DNA of 9,275 bases from G020354945 sp964570585 (GTDB lineage Bacteria; Omnitrophota; Gorgyraeia; JABMRG01; JAFGKX01): contig CAZMYR010000053.1 of the NCBI GenBank assembly GCA_964570585.1, positions 1 through 9,275 on the forward strand, given 5' to 3'. The position numbers were made by a program, and so were the translations under genes. Below the pieces are notes generated by a model. It saw only the letters and a list, made by a program, of their open reading frames with translations, did no database searches and was not told where the DNA came from. Shown here one piece after another: positions 1 through 5,759 of this stretch. Each line of letters begins with the position of its first letter. Position 1 is the stretch's first letter.

Positions 1-2226
1 AAAAAAGGCTCTATTCTCTCTGACCCCATACATTACAGGACATTCTGCGGCCAGAGAAGAGCGAATTTTGTATTAGAGGTTGACCATTGTTCCTCGCCTT
101 CGCTCGGAGTTTCTCGGCGAGGGGTCCGCCTCCTCCCGAACGAAGGAGAGGGAAGTGTGCCGAGGGAGGAGAAAAACAACATCTGGATGAAATCGCAGGG
201 TTTATGCAAAGTCATTATATATAAATCGCAAAAAACTTATCACTATGGTCAAAATTTGATTCTGTTTGGCAACTTAAGGTTACCATCAAAAGCTGCCAAT
301 CCCGGAGAATTTGATTATTCGCAATATTTAAAACGACAAAAGATATATACAATCCTTGAAGTAGAATCAGACGCTAACGTAGTTTTATCGAGGAAAGAAA
401 CCCAGCTTTCTTTGTTAGGCCCTTTAAAGACGAGAATATTCGCATTAAGAAAACAAATAAGTCGTCTCATTCATCTCTATCTGCCGAAACAAGAAGCAGA
501 CCTTCTTTCGGCAATGATGTTAGGTTTGCGCTCAGAAATTCCAAGTGAAAGCAAAGACCTTTTTATCCAAACAGGCACAGCCCATATACTGGCCATAAGC
601 GGTCTGCATCTGGCTGTTATTGCTTATATTCTGTTTTTCATATTAGGACTTTTGCGCCTCCCTTATAATATGCGCGCCTTTTTAGTAATAGTTATTATCT
701 GCTGTTATGCCATACTTTGCGGTGGGAGGCCTTCGGTAGCGCGAGCAGCTATAATGATTACCGTATTTTTGATAGCCCGCATCTTAAATCGCGAAATAGA
801 TACGTATAATATTCTTTCTCTGGCAGGTATGTTGATATTGCTGGCAAATCCAATGCAGCTGTTCAATGCAGGATTTATCCTATCGTTTGTTTGTGTTTTT
901 TCCATAATATATCTTTGCCCCAGAATAGAAAACTTTTTTAAGCTAGAAAGGTTTAACAAAAAAGGATTGTTATATCTAATTAGGTCCTTGGTCCTTACGC
1001 TGGCAGTTTATATGGGAGTAGCGCCGATAATAGCTTATTATTTCAATATAATATCCCCTGTAACCATAATTGCGAATTTATTTGTTGTGCCGCTTGCGGG
1101 ATTGTTGATCTGCGTAGGATTGACCTTTATGTTGCTGGGGCTATTGTCTGCATCTTTGGCATCTATATTTGGCTCTACCGTTTGGCTGGTTGCTTTTTTA
1201 TTGGAAAGATTGATCTTTTATCTATCAAAGATTCCTTTTGCATATTTTTATATCCCTGATTTGCCCATATTGTCTATAGCCGGATATTATGCATTGATAA
1301 TTTTAGCGACTAATCGGGCAAAGTTTAAATTATCAAAAGGCGCTGTTTGTATAATCATCCTGATATGCATAAATTTTTGCATATGGGCGCCTCTGCTTAA
1401 AAAATATCCCGAGCAATTAAAAATAACCTTTCTTCATGTCGGACACGGCGATGCTATCTTTATCCAGTTTCCAAAAGGTGAAACCATGCTTGTTGATACC
1501 GGAGCAAAAAGTGCGTATATGGACAAGGGAAAAGACGTAGTTATGCCTTATATATGGCACGAAGGCAAAAATGCAATAGATTGTATGCTTATTACTCACG
1601 GAGACATCGACCATTTCGGCGGGGCCTCTTCAATAATTAAGAGAACCAAGGTAAGACATTTTTTATATAATGGTATAGAGAAAGGTGAGGAGGGCTATGC
1701 ACGGTTAATAGATTTAGTTAAATCACGCCCCATAAAAACTTTTTCGCTGAGAGAAGGCGATAGAATAGAAGGATTCAAAGATACGCAGATTTTGGTACTT
1801 AATCCTTCGGAAGAATTCCTAACCGGTCGCTATATCAATACAAACGATACCTCAGTTGTCCTGAAGCTAATATATAAGAATGTAAATTTTCTTCTATGCG
1901 CTGATATATTAGAAAAAGGCATAAAAAATATAATTCCTTACGGGGAATTGTTAAAGAGTGATATAATTAAAGTGCCGCATCATGGTTCATGTGTAGATAA
2001 ATATAAATATACAGCTAGCTCTTTTTTTAGTTTAGTTAATCCAGATATTGCAATAGTAACCGCATCCCGAAATTCTCTATATCCTACTCCTGCAGAGTCT
2101 ACTGTAGAGCTTTTATCAGAAGAAGGCGCGTCTATATATATAACCCATAAAGATGGCACAATAATTATTACTACTGATGGGGAAGATTATAACCTAACTA
2201 CTACATATAGTAGGAATGCCATTTAA
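1..2226 (+). CDS. comEC: ComEC/Rec2-family DNA uptake channel protein (5' end outside window)
   Basis: ComEC forms the inner-membrane channel that brings single-stranded DNA into the cell during natural transformation. The frame is open from base 1 to the TAA at 2224-2226, giving 741 visible codons, and the initial membrane segments and start lie upstream. In order I see: the end of a DUF4131-type N-terminal domain, with NPGEFDY at codons 100-106; the Competence transmembrane domain, with AISGLHL around codons 198-204 and many hydrophobic helices; and a C-terminal metallo-beta-lactamase-like domain. That last domain carries FLHVGHGDA (families usually have DVGQGD), the metal motif THGDIDH (nt 1594-1614) and HHGS (nt 1978-1989). 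A GTG at 157 could be taken as the start but would cut the DUF4131 domain, and family-like sequence (GSILSDPIHYR, then ANFVLEVD) continues upstream of it in the same frame. Between that segment and IWMKSQGLCKV lies an in-frame GC-rich palindromic insert, listed separately. The family assignment is firm. Whether the cell is transformable is not shown. Confidence 0.95.
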   Translation, partial: KKGSILSDPIHYRTFCGQRRANFVLEVDHCSSPSLGVSRRGVRLLPNEGEGSVPREEKNNIWMKSQGLCKVIIYKSQKTYHYGQNLILFGNLRLPSKAANPGEFDYSQYLKRQKIYTILEVESDANVVLSRKETQLSLLGPLKTRIFALRKQISRLIHLYLPKQEADLLSAMMLGLRSEIPSESKDLFIQTGTAHILAISGLHLAVIAYILFFILGLLRLPYNMRAFLVIVIICCYAILCGGRPSVARAAIMITVFLIARILNREIDTYNILSLAGMLILLANPMQLFNAGFILSFVCVFSIIYLCPRIENFFKLERFNKKGLLYLIRSLVLTLAVYMGVAPIIAYYFNIISPVTIIANLFVVPLAGLLICVGLTFMLLGLLSASLASIFGSTVWLVAFLLERLIFYLSKIPFAYFYIPDLPILSIAGYYALIILATNRAKFKLSKGAVCIIILICINFCIWAPLLKKYPEQLKITFLHVGHGDAIFIQFPKGETMLVDTGAKSAYMDKGKDVVMPYIWHEGKNAIDCMLITHGDIDHFGGASSIIKRTKVRHFLYNGIEKGEEGYARLIDLVKSRPIKTFSLREGDRIEGFKDTQILVLNPSEEFLTGRYINTNDTSVVLKLIYKNVNFLLCADILEKGIKNIIPYGELLKSDIIKVPHHGSCVDKYKYTASSFFSLVNPDIAIVTASRNSLYPTPAESTVELLSEEGASIYITHKDGTIIITTDGEDYNLTTTYSRNAI
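87..179. repeat. GC-rich palindromic element inserted in frame in comEC
   Basis: This roughly 93-bp GC-rich block sits in an AT-rich gene. It holds several inverted repeats: CCTCGCC (92-98) with GGCGAGG (116-122); CTCCTCCC (130-137) with GGGAGGAG (164-171), perfect over 8 bp; and a longer imperfect pairing of about 97-109 with 134-147. The ends are weakly inverted (TTGTT at 87-91, AACAA at 175-179). It is translated as low-complexity, Ser/Arg/Gly/Glu-rich sequence between two stretches that look like normal DUF4131 domain, so it is best read as an inserted repeat that kept the frame. The exact borders are uncertain and I found no convincing target duplication. Confidence 0.6.
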
Positions 2227-2295
2227 TCTACCCACTATAATGTATATACTCAAAACCTCTTACATATTTAAAACCATTTTTTAATGAACTTTTTT

Positions 2296-2316
2296 AAAAT
2301 ATTAAAAAAATATTTT
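2296..2316 (+). other. AT-only inverted repeat, weak terminator or promoter UP region
   Basis: AAAATATT (2296-2303) is repeated inverted as AATATTTT (2309-2316) around an A5 loop and is followed by a T-rich stretch. It lies 70 bp after comEC and just upstream of a strong -35 box. It could be a weak terminator for comEC or an A/T-rich UP element for the next promoter. An AT-only hairpin is not stable, so neither role is certain. The rest of the 173-bp gap (2227-2399) holds only the promoter and leader of the PilZ gene. Confidence 0.3.
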
Positions 2317-2324
2317 ATTTTTCC

Positions 2325-2353
2325 TTGACATAACAAATATTGGGTGTTAAAAT
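2325..2353 (+). promoter_or_regulatory. Extended -10 sigma70-type promoter of the PilZ gene
   Basis: A consensus -35 box TTGACA (2325-2330) is separated by exactly 17 bp from the -10 box TAAAAT (2348-2353). TGT directly before the -10 gives the extended -10 TGn motif. Transcription should start near 2360, leaving a leader of about 40 nt that contains a purine-rich Shine-Dalgarno sequence (AAGTAAGGGG, 2384-2393) before the ATG at 2400. Confidence 0.85.
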
Positions 2354-2399
2354 ACTAATAACGAACAATTGTATTTATTAACAAAGTAAGGGGTATGAA

Positions 2400-2768
2400 A
2401 TGGTGGCTTATGTTAAAGAAAGAAGGCGATTTGGGCGCATTAATGCCCGTGTGCCATTGCAATTTAAGGATATACAACGGCCAATAGAGATATATAACGG
2501 AACGCTAACAAAGGATATCAGCGAAGGCGGAGTGCGTTTTACCTCGAACGACTTTTTATCAATCTTCACCAGGCTCTTTGTTGAAGTATCTGTCCCATCC
2601 TTCTCGCGCCCAGTAAAGGCGATATCAAAAGTAGCCTGGATTCAAAAACAACCGCGTGGTAATCAGTATATAGTAGGTCTGCAATTTCTTGATATGGCTG
2701 AAGAAGATAGAAAGCATCTTGCAGCATTTATTGCAAAATCGCCCAAGCCCAGGATAGCCGGCGCATAA
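2400..2768 (+). CDS. PilZ-domain protein, putative c-di-GMP receptor
   Basis: This 122-residue protein is essentially a single PilZ domain, the module that binds the second messenger cyclic di-GMP. The two signature motifs are present: the RxxxR arm near the N-terminus (R9 to R13 within ERRRFGR) and DxSxxG (D39-I-S41-E-G-G44), with a conserved-looking GLQF at 93-96. There is no signal peptide, membrane segment or partner domain, so it is probably a cytoplasmic single-domain adaptor that passes the c-di-GMP signal to another protein. The gene has its own promoter and terminator and is therefore a monocistron, so its neighbours say nothing about its target. The ATG at 2400 is supported by the purine-rich ribosome-binding sequence ending 6 nt upstream. 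Family assignment is confident; the controlled process (motility, adhesion, envelope) is unknown. Confidence 0.9.
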   Translation: MVAYVKERRRFGRINARVPLQFKDIQRPIEIYNGTLTKDISEGGVRFTSNDFLSIFTRLFVEVSVPSFSRPVKAISKVAWIQKQPRGNQYIVGLQFLDMAEEDRKHLAAFIAKSPKPRIAGA

Positions 2769-2801
2769 TTAATTGGTCTTTGGGGACGTCACAGTTACGT
2801 T

Positions 2802-2829
2802 AGGGCTCGATTTTCATCGAGCCCTTTTT
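2802..2829 (+). terminator. Intrinsic terminator after the PilZ gene
   Basis: AGGGCTCGA (2802-2810) and TCGAGCCCT (2817-2825) form a perfect 9-bp GC-rich stem with a 6-nt loop, followed directly by a T tract. This is a textbook Rho-independent terminator, 34 bp after the PilZ stop. Its T tract runs into the -35 box of the next promoter at 2832, so one unit ends exactly where the next begins. Confidence 0.9.
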
Positions 2830-2831
2830 GT

Positions 2832-2860
2832 TTGACAAAAAACTACGCTAATGTTATATT
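2832..2860 (+). promoter_or_regulatory. Extended -10 promoter of the bamD-like/lptE/holA operon
   Basis: TTGACA (2832-2837), a 17-bp spacer and TATATT (2855-2860) make a near-consensus promoter, again with TGT just before the -10 (extended -10). The expected transcription start, about 2866-2868, is only 3-5 nt from the ATG at 2871, so the mRNA should be leaderless or nearly so. The open frame that continues back to a TTG at 2832 runs through this promoter and should not be used as the start. Confidence 0.85.
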
Positions 2861-2870
2861 ATCTGTAATT

Positions 2871-3836
2871 ATGAGACACAAAATTTTATATGTAATAATT
2901 AGTGTAGTTTTTTGCCTATTATTATGCTCATCAGATGTCTTTTCTTATTGGATGTGGACCCCCCAGACAAAAAGGTGGATAAATCCTAAATATGCTCCTA
3001 AAGATACACCAAAAGAGCAACTCCTTTACGCGATGGATTTATTTGAAGCAGAAGAATACAGGAAGGCATTGGAGGAGTTTAAGAAGGTTATAGCTTATTA
3101 TGAGCGCTCTGAGGCAGCTGCGGAAGCCCAATATTATATAGGCCGCTGCCACGAAGAACTGCAAAACCCTTATCATGCCTTTTTGGCTTATCAGAAGGTG
3201 ATTGAAAATTATCCTTTCAGCCAGCGCATAGACGAAATTATTAAACAGGAGTATGATATAGCTGAAAGATTATTCCAGGGTGAGAAGGTAAAATTTGTTG
3301 GTATGCCGTTTAAGGCTACCCCGGAACAGGCCATAGAGGTTTATAAGAAAGTAGTAGCAAATGCTCCTTATAGCAAATATGCCCCGGTTGCCCAGTATAG
3401 GATAGGCCAGCTTTATAAGAGACTGCAATTTTACAGAGAGGCCCTGGAGGCTTTTCAGAGAATCGTTGAAGATTACCCTGATAGTGAAATAGCCGATGAC
3501 GCAAGATTTCAAGTAGCTATCTGCGCTTCCAGCGGTTCTTTAAGCAGTGCTTATGACCAGAAGCTTACCAGCGAGGCCATAGCAAAATTTGAAGAATTCG
3601 CCAGAAAGCACCCTGATAGTGAATTGGTAAAAGAGGCCCGGAAAGAAAGAAGCGGTTTAATGGAAAAGAAGGCCAAGTCTCTTTATGAGATAGCCCAGTT
3701 TTATGAAGGAAGAAAAAGGTATAAATCGGCAATAATTTATTATAAAGATATAGTAGATAACTTCTCCTCAACCCAAATAGCGCCTCTTGCTATGGAAAAA
3801 GCAGAAGTTTTAAGGAGAAAAATTGGCGGGAAATGA
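2871..3836 (+). CDS. TPR-repeat BamD-like outer-membrane assembly protein
   Basis: BamD is the periplasmic TPR lipoprotein that works with BamA to fold outer-membrane beta-barrels. With the ATG at 2871 the product has 321 residues. It begins with a basic and hydrophobic export signal (about 1-25), then a YWMWTPQTKRWINPKYAPKD segment, then TPR-like helix pairs at about 47-80, 84-117, 174-204 and 268-298 (ALEEFKKVI, AFLAYQKVIENYP, ALEAFQRIVEDYPDS, AIIYYKDIVDNF). That repeat style is typical of the BamD/YfiO and YbgF/CpoB groups. The only candidate lipid-attachment cysteine, C19 in LLLCSS, is a poor lipobox, so cleavage after VFS (about 25) is equally possible. At 321 residues it is longer than Proteobacterial BamD (about 245). 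I chose ATG 2871 because the upstream TTG overlaps the promoter and this start exposes the signal peptide. There is no Shine-Dalgarno sequence. It could also be a CpoB-like TPR protein. Confidence 0.78.
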   Translation: MRHKILYVIISVVFCLLLCSSDVFSYWMWTPQTKRWINPKYAPKDTPKEQLLYAMDLFEAEEYRKALEEFKKVIAYYERSEAAAEAQYYIGRCHEELQNPYHAFLAYQKVIENYPFSQRIDEIIKQEYDIAERLFQGEKVKFVGMPFKATPEQAIEVYKKVVANAPYSKYAPVAQYRIGQLYKRLQFYREALEAFQRIVEDYPDSEIADDARFQVAICASSGSLSSAYDQKLTSEAIAKFEEFARKHPDSELVKEARKERSGLMEKKAKSLYEIAQFYEGRKRYKSAIIYYKDIVDNFSSTQIAPLAMEKAEVLRRKIGGK

Positions 3837-4432
3837 GATTTAAAATTTACCCCCGCACCAATTTTAATTTTCTATCGATGTTGAAAATTGGTGTGGGAGC
3901 TTATCTTCCTCTTTTAATAATTTCACTGCTTATAAGCTTTTGTGGCTGCGGTTATACTACCCATTGCCTTCTGCCCCCTCACATAAAACGAATCAATGTT
4001 GAAAATCTTAAAAACGCCATAGATATTACAGGAGGGACTTCTGAAAGAGAAGCTTATAAGACCTATAGGCCACGTTTAGAATTAGATGTTACCAAGGCCG
4101 TTATAGATAAGTTTATATTTGACGGAAATCTTAAAATATCCCGGGCAGAAGACGCGGATCTGATATTGACCGGTGAATTAGTTGATTTTAAAAGAGAACC
4201 CTTAAGATACGATGAGGCAGATAATATAGAGCAGTACAGAATAATAATTCTGGTGAGTATGAAATTAAAAGATATAAAAGAGAATAAGATATTGTGGCAA
4301 TTTGACCGTTTTGCCGGCAGTTATGAGTATTATACAACTGGCTCACAGGCTAAAACTGAAGCCACAGCGATTAATGAAGCCATAGACGATTTAGCCCGCA
4401 GAATTGTGGAACAGACTATAGAAATCTGGTAA
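3833..4432 (+). CDS. lptE: LptE-like lipopolysaccharide assembly lipoprotein
   Basis: LptE plugs the LptD barrel that inserts lipopolysaccharide into the outer membrane. The 199-residue product has a hydrophobic export segment (about 25-37) ending in FCGCGYTT. The likely lipidated cysteine is C39, the last Cys of that run. The mature protein begins GYTTHCLLPPHIKRINVENLKN, cut here to its key part GYTT and PHIKRINV, which is the standard LptE opening, and later shows RLELDVTKAVIDKF and LILTGELVDF as in the family. The ATG overlaps the preceding stop codon (ATGA), so translation is probably coupled. A TAAGGAG sits 15 nt upstream, further than ideal. The N-terminus is unusual: about 24 residues precede the hydrophobic segment, and roughly residues 7-22 are encoded by an inserted palindrome listed separately. 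Without them the protein would start MRFKIY followed by LPLLIISLL, a normal lipoprotein signal. Confidence 0.82.
   Translation: MRFKIYPRTNFNFLSMLKIGVGAYLPLLIISLLISFCGCGYTTHCLLPPHIKRINVENLKNAIDITGGTSEREAYKTYRPRLELDVTKAVIDKFIFDGNLKISRAEDADLILTGELVDFKREPLRYDEADNIEQYRIIILVSMKLKDIKENKILWQFDRFAGSYEYYTTGSQAKTEATAINEAIDDLARRIVEQTIEIW
3850..3898. repeat. Palindromic element in frame in the lptE signal region
   Basis: CCCGCACCAATTTT (3852-3865) and AAAATTGGTGTGGG (3884-3897) form a 14-bp inverted repeat with a single G-T wobble and an 18-nt centre. A second pairing is possible using AATTTTC (3866-3872) and GAAAATT (3883-3889). The block is translated in frame as part of an unusually long N-terminus of the LptE-like protein. 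I found no convincing direct repeat at its borders, so insertion is inferred from the palindrome and from the odd N-terminus. Confidence 0.6.
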
Positions 4433-4434
4433 TA

Positions 4435-5397
4435 ATGGGCAAAGAAGATGTAGTATATTTTTTTACCGGTGAGGATGAATTTAGAAAGAATCTTTCTATA
4501 AATAAATTAAAGACTAAACTATCTTTAACTTCCAAATCGCTTGACTCCCATATATATTACGGAAAAGACGCATCATTTGATGATATTACCCACAGCCTGA
4601 AGACCCCTCCTTTTTTGGCAAATAGGAGATTAGTTATTTTAAAGGAGGCGGAGAAACTTTCCCAAGACGATAAAGAGAAATTGATATCGTATCTTAAAAA
4701 ACCTGCCAAGACCTCAATTTTTGTTATAGAAACTAAAAAGAGCCTAAACGCCAAGGACAGACTTAATATTGCGGCAAGAAGATATGCTAAGGCAATGGAT
4801 TTTTCAATGCTTGATGAAGATAAGATATTTTCCTGGATAAAGAAAGAATTTAGGTTAAGAGGAAAGGAAATAGAACCCGAAGCAGTCAAATTTCTAACGG
4901 GAAATACATCCGGCAATTTAGCCACTATAAGTCAATACATAGAGATGGCCTCACTTTATACAGGCAAAAGAAAAGATGTAAGCCGAAAAGATGTAGAGGC
5001 TTTAATAGGTGAATCTACTAAAATCTCTGTATTTAAGTTAGTGGATGAAATAAGTTTTAAAAAACAGAAATCGGCATTAAAGATACTATTGACACTTATG
5101 CAATCAGGAAAGGATGCTCACGAAATTTTAGGGTTGATAGCCTGGTATATCCGCCGGTTAGGCAGAGTAAAAGTCTTAGTTGAAAAGGGAAATTTTAAAA
5201 AAGAGCAGATAGCCCGAAGCTTAAAGGTAAATTATTATATAGCAGGTAATATAATTAACCAGGCAAAAAACTTTACTCTCGGAGAGATTAAAAGGGCACA
5301 GCAGCTTCTCATAGAAACAGATATGGGCTTAAAAAAAAGCATCTCAAAACCGCAGGTTTTACTTGAGATGCTTGTTATGCGCTTAAGCTCAGGCTGA
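4435..5397 (+). CDS. holA: DNA polymerase III delta subunit
   Basis: The delta subunit opens the beta sliding clamp as part of the clamp loader of the replicative polymerase. The 320-residue product opens with VYFFTGEDEF, matching the family's degenerate AAA+ start (a 'GeEeF' motif without a working Walker A). It continues with LKTPPFLANRRLVILKEAEKL, given here as its core ANRRLVILKEAE, and ends in the helical domain with IAWYIRRL and the usual SKPQVLLEML-type C-terminus. Length fits the family (about 330-345). It starts 2 bp after lptE without a clear ribosome-binding site, so it is probably translated by coupling; lptE-holA adjacency is common in bacteria. Its last 9 bp overlap the end of rpsT on the other strand, and codons around 300-313 also carry the rpsT terminator hairpin. 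Confidence 0.9.
   Translation: MGKEDVVYFFTGEDEFRKNLSINKLKTKLSLTSKSLDSHIYYGKDASFDDITHSLKTPPFLANRRLVILKEAEKLSQDDKEKLISYLKKPAKTSIFVIETKKSLNAKDRLNIAARRYAKAMDFSMLDEDKIFSWIKKEFRLRGKEIEPEAVKFLTGNTSGNLATISQYIEMASLYTGKRKDVSRKDVEALIGESTKISVFKLVDEISFKKQKSALKILLTLMQSGKDAHEILGLIAWYIRRLGRVKVLVEKGNFKKEQIARSLKVNYYIAGNIINQAKNFTLGEIKRAQQLLIETDMGLKKSISKPQVLLEMLVMRLSSG
5331..5373 (-). terminator. rpsT intrinsic terminator embedded in holA
   Basis: Read on the minus strand, AAGCATCTCAA (5373-5363) and TTGAGATGCTT (5347-5337) form a perfect 11-bp stem. It can be extended inside by an AACC/GGTT pairing and is followed by a run of eight T (5338-5331). This is a good Rho-independent terminator starting 16 nt after the rpsT stop codon. 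It lies wholly inside the 3' part of holA. On the plus strand the hairpin has its A run upstream and no T tract downstream, so it should act only on rpsT transcription. Confidence 0.85.
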
Positions 5398-5655
5398 AAT
5401 TTTTGCTATTTTAGTCGATAGGCGGGCTTTATTCCTTGAAGCTGTGTTCTTCTTTATTACCCCTATTTTGGCAGCTTTATCCAGAGCAGACATTACTTCT
5501 CTCAGCAGTTCGGATGCCTCTTTTTGTTTCTTTTGCCCAATTAAATTGTTTAATTTTTTAATTAGAGTTTTTAATGTAGATTTAACGGCTTTATTTCTCT
5601 GCCGTTTTTTCTTATCAGCTCTTATGCTCTTTTTGGCTGCCGCTAAATTTGCCAT
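5389..5655 (-). CDS. rpsT: 30S ribosomal protein S20
   Basis: S20 binds 16S rRNA early in assembly of the small ribosomal subunit. The 88-residue product is very lysine and alanine rich and shows the family pattern: a MANLAAAKKS opening, KKKRQRNKAVKSTLKT, a Ser/Ala-rich middle (ALDKAAKIGVI) and ASRNKARL near the end. Two ATG codons lie in tandem. I chose the second (5655-5653) because it gives the typical MAN start and places the AAGGAG at 5 nt rather than 2 nt. The gene has its own minus-strand promoter, a hairpin leader and a terminator inside holA, so it is a monocistron, as often seen for rpsT. In E. coli S20 represses its own translation; the leader hairpin here could allow something similar, but that is inference. 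Confidence 0.95.
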   Translation of the reverse strand: MANLAAAKKSIRADKKKRQRNKAVKSTLKTLIKKLNNLIGQKKQKEASELLREVMSALDKAAKIGVIKKNTASRNKARLSTKIAKISA

Positions 5656-5666
5656 CATTGCTCCTT

Positions 5667-5724
5667 GTTTGTAACCGTAGGAGTCCCGACACCTTTGGCG
5701 TCGGAACTCCTACGTCTAGTTTGT
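5667..5724. repeat. 18-bp-stem palindrome in the rpsT leader, with GTTTGT flanks
   Basis: CGTAGGAGTCCCGACACC (5676-5693) and GGCGTCGGAACTCCTACG (5697-5714) form an 18-bp stem with a 3-nt loop. The two non-Watson-Crick positions are G-U wobbles in the rpsT (minus) transcript but C-A mismatches in a plus-strand transcript. GTTTGT occurs on both sides (5667-5672 and 5719-5724) and could be a target-site duplication of an inserted element. With transcription starting near 5724, the whole hairpin lies in the rpsT 5' leader and ends about 14 nt before the Shine-Dalgarno sequence. It has no adjacent T run in the rpsT direction, so it is not a simple terminator. Confidence 0.75.
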
Positions 5725-5730
5725 TCACAG

Positions 5731-5759
5731 AGGATAACACAGCTCGCTAAACATGTCAA
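5731..5759 (-). promoter_or_regulatory. Extended -10 promoter of rpsT, overlapping the murJ start
   Basis: On the minus strand TTGACA (5759-5754) is followed after 17 bp by TATCCT (5736-5731), with TGT just before the -10, the same architecture as the two plus-strand promoters in this window. The -35 box covers two bases of the murJ ATG (5753-5755) and the next four bases. The start of transcription should be near 5724, giving a leader of about 70 nt. I found no equally good plus-strand promoter for murJ in the divergent gap. Confidence 0.8.

Noticed and set aside
1..180. Frameshifted or broken comEC
   Set aside because: No stop or frame change exists from base 1 to 2226. The odd region is an in-frame insert.
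157..2226. comEC starting at the GTG codon at 157
   Set aside because: The frame is open to base 1, and residues before 157 look like normal DUF4131 domain. The GTG lies inside the palindromic insert.
2832..2870. TTG start of the BamD-like protein at 2832
   Set aside because: This segment is the promoter itself (TTGACA and TATATT). The ATG at 2871 exposes a normal signal peptide.
4557..4925. 122-codon minus-strand open frame inside holA
   Set aside because: Antisense shadow of a well-recognised gene, with no ribosome-binding site or domain.
5444..5674. 76-codon plus-strand open frame opposite rpsT
   Set aside because: It is the antisense shadow of the lysine-rich S20 gene; its phenylalanine and leucine richness follows from that. 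No family features.
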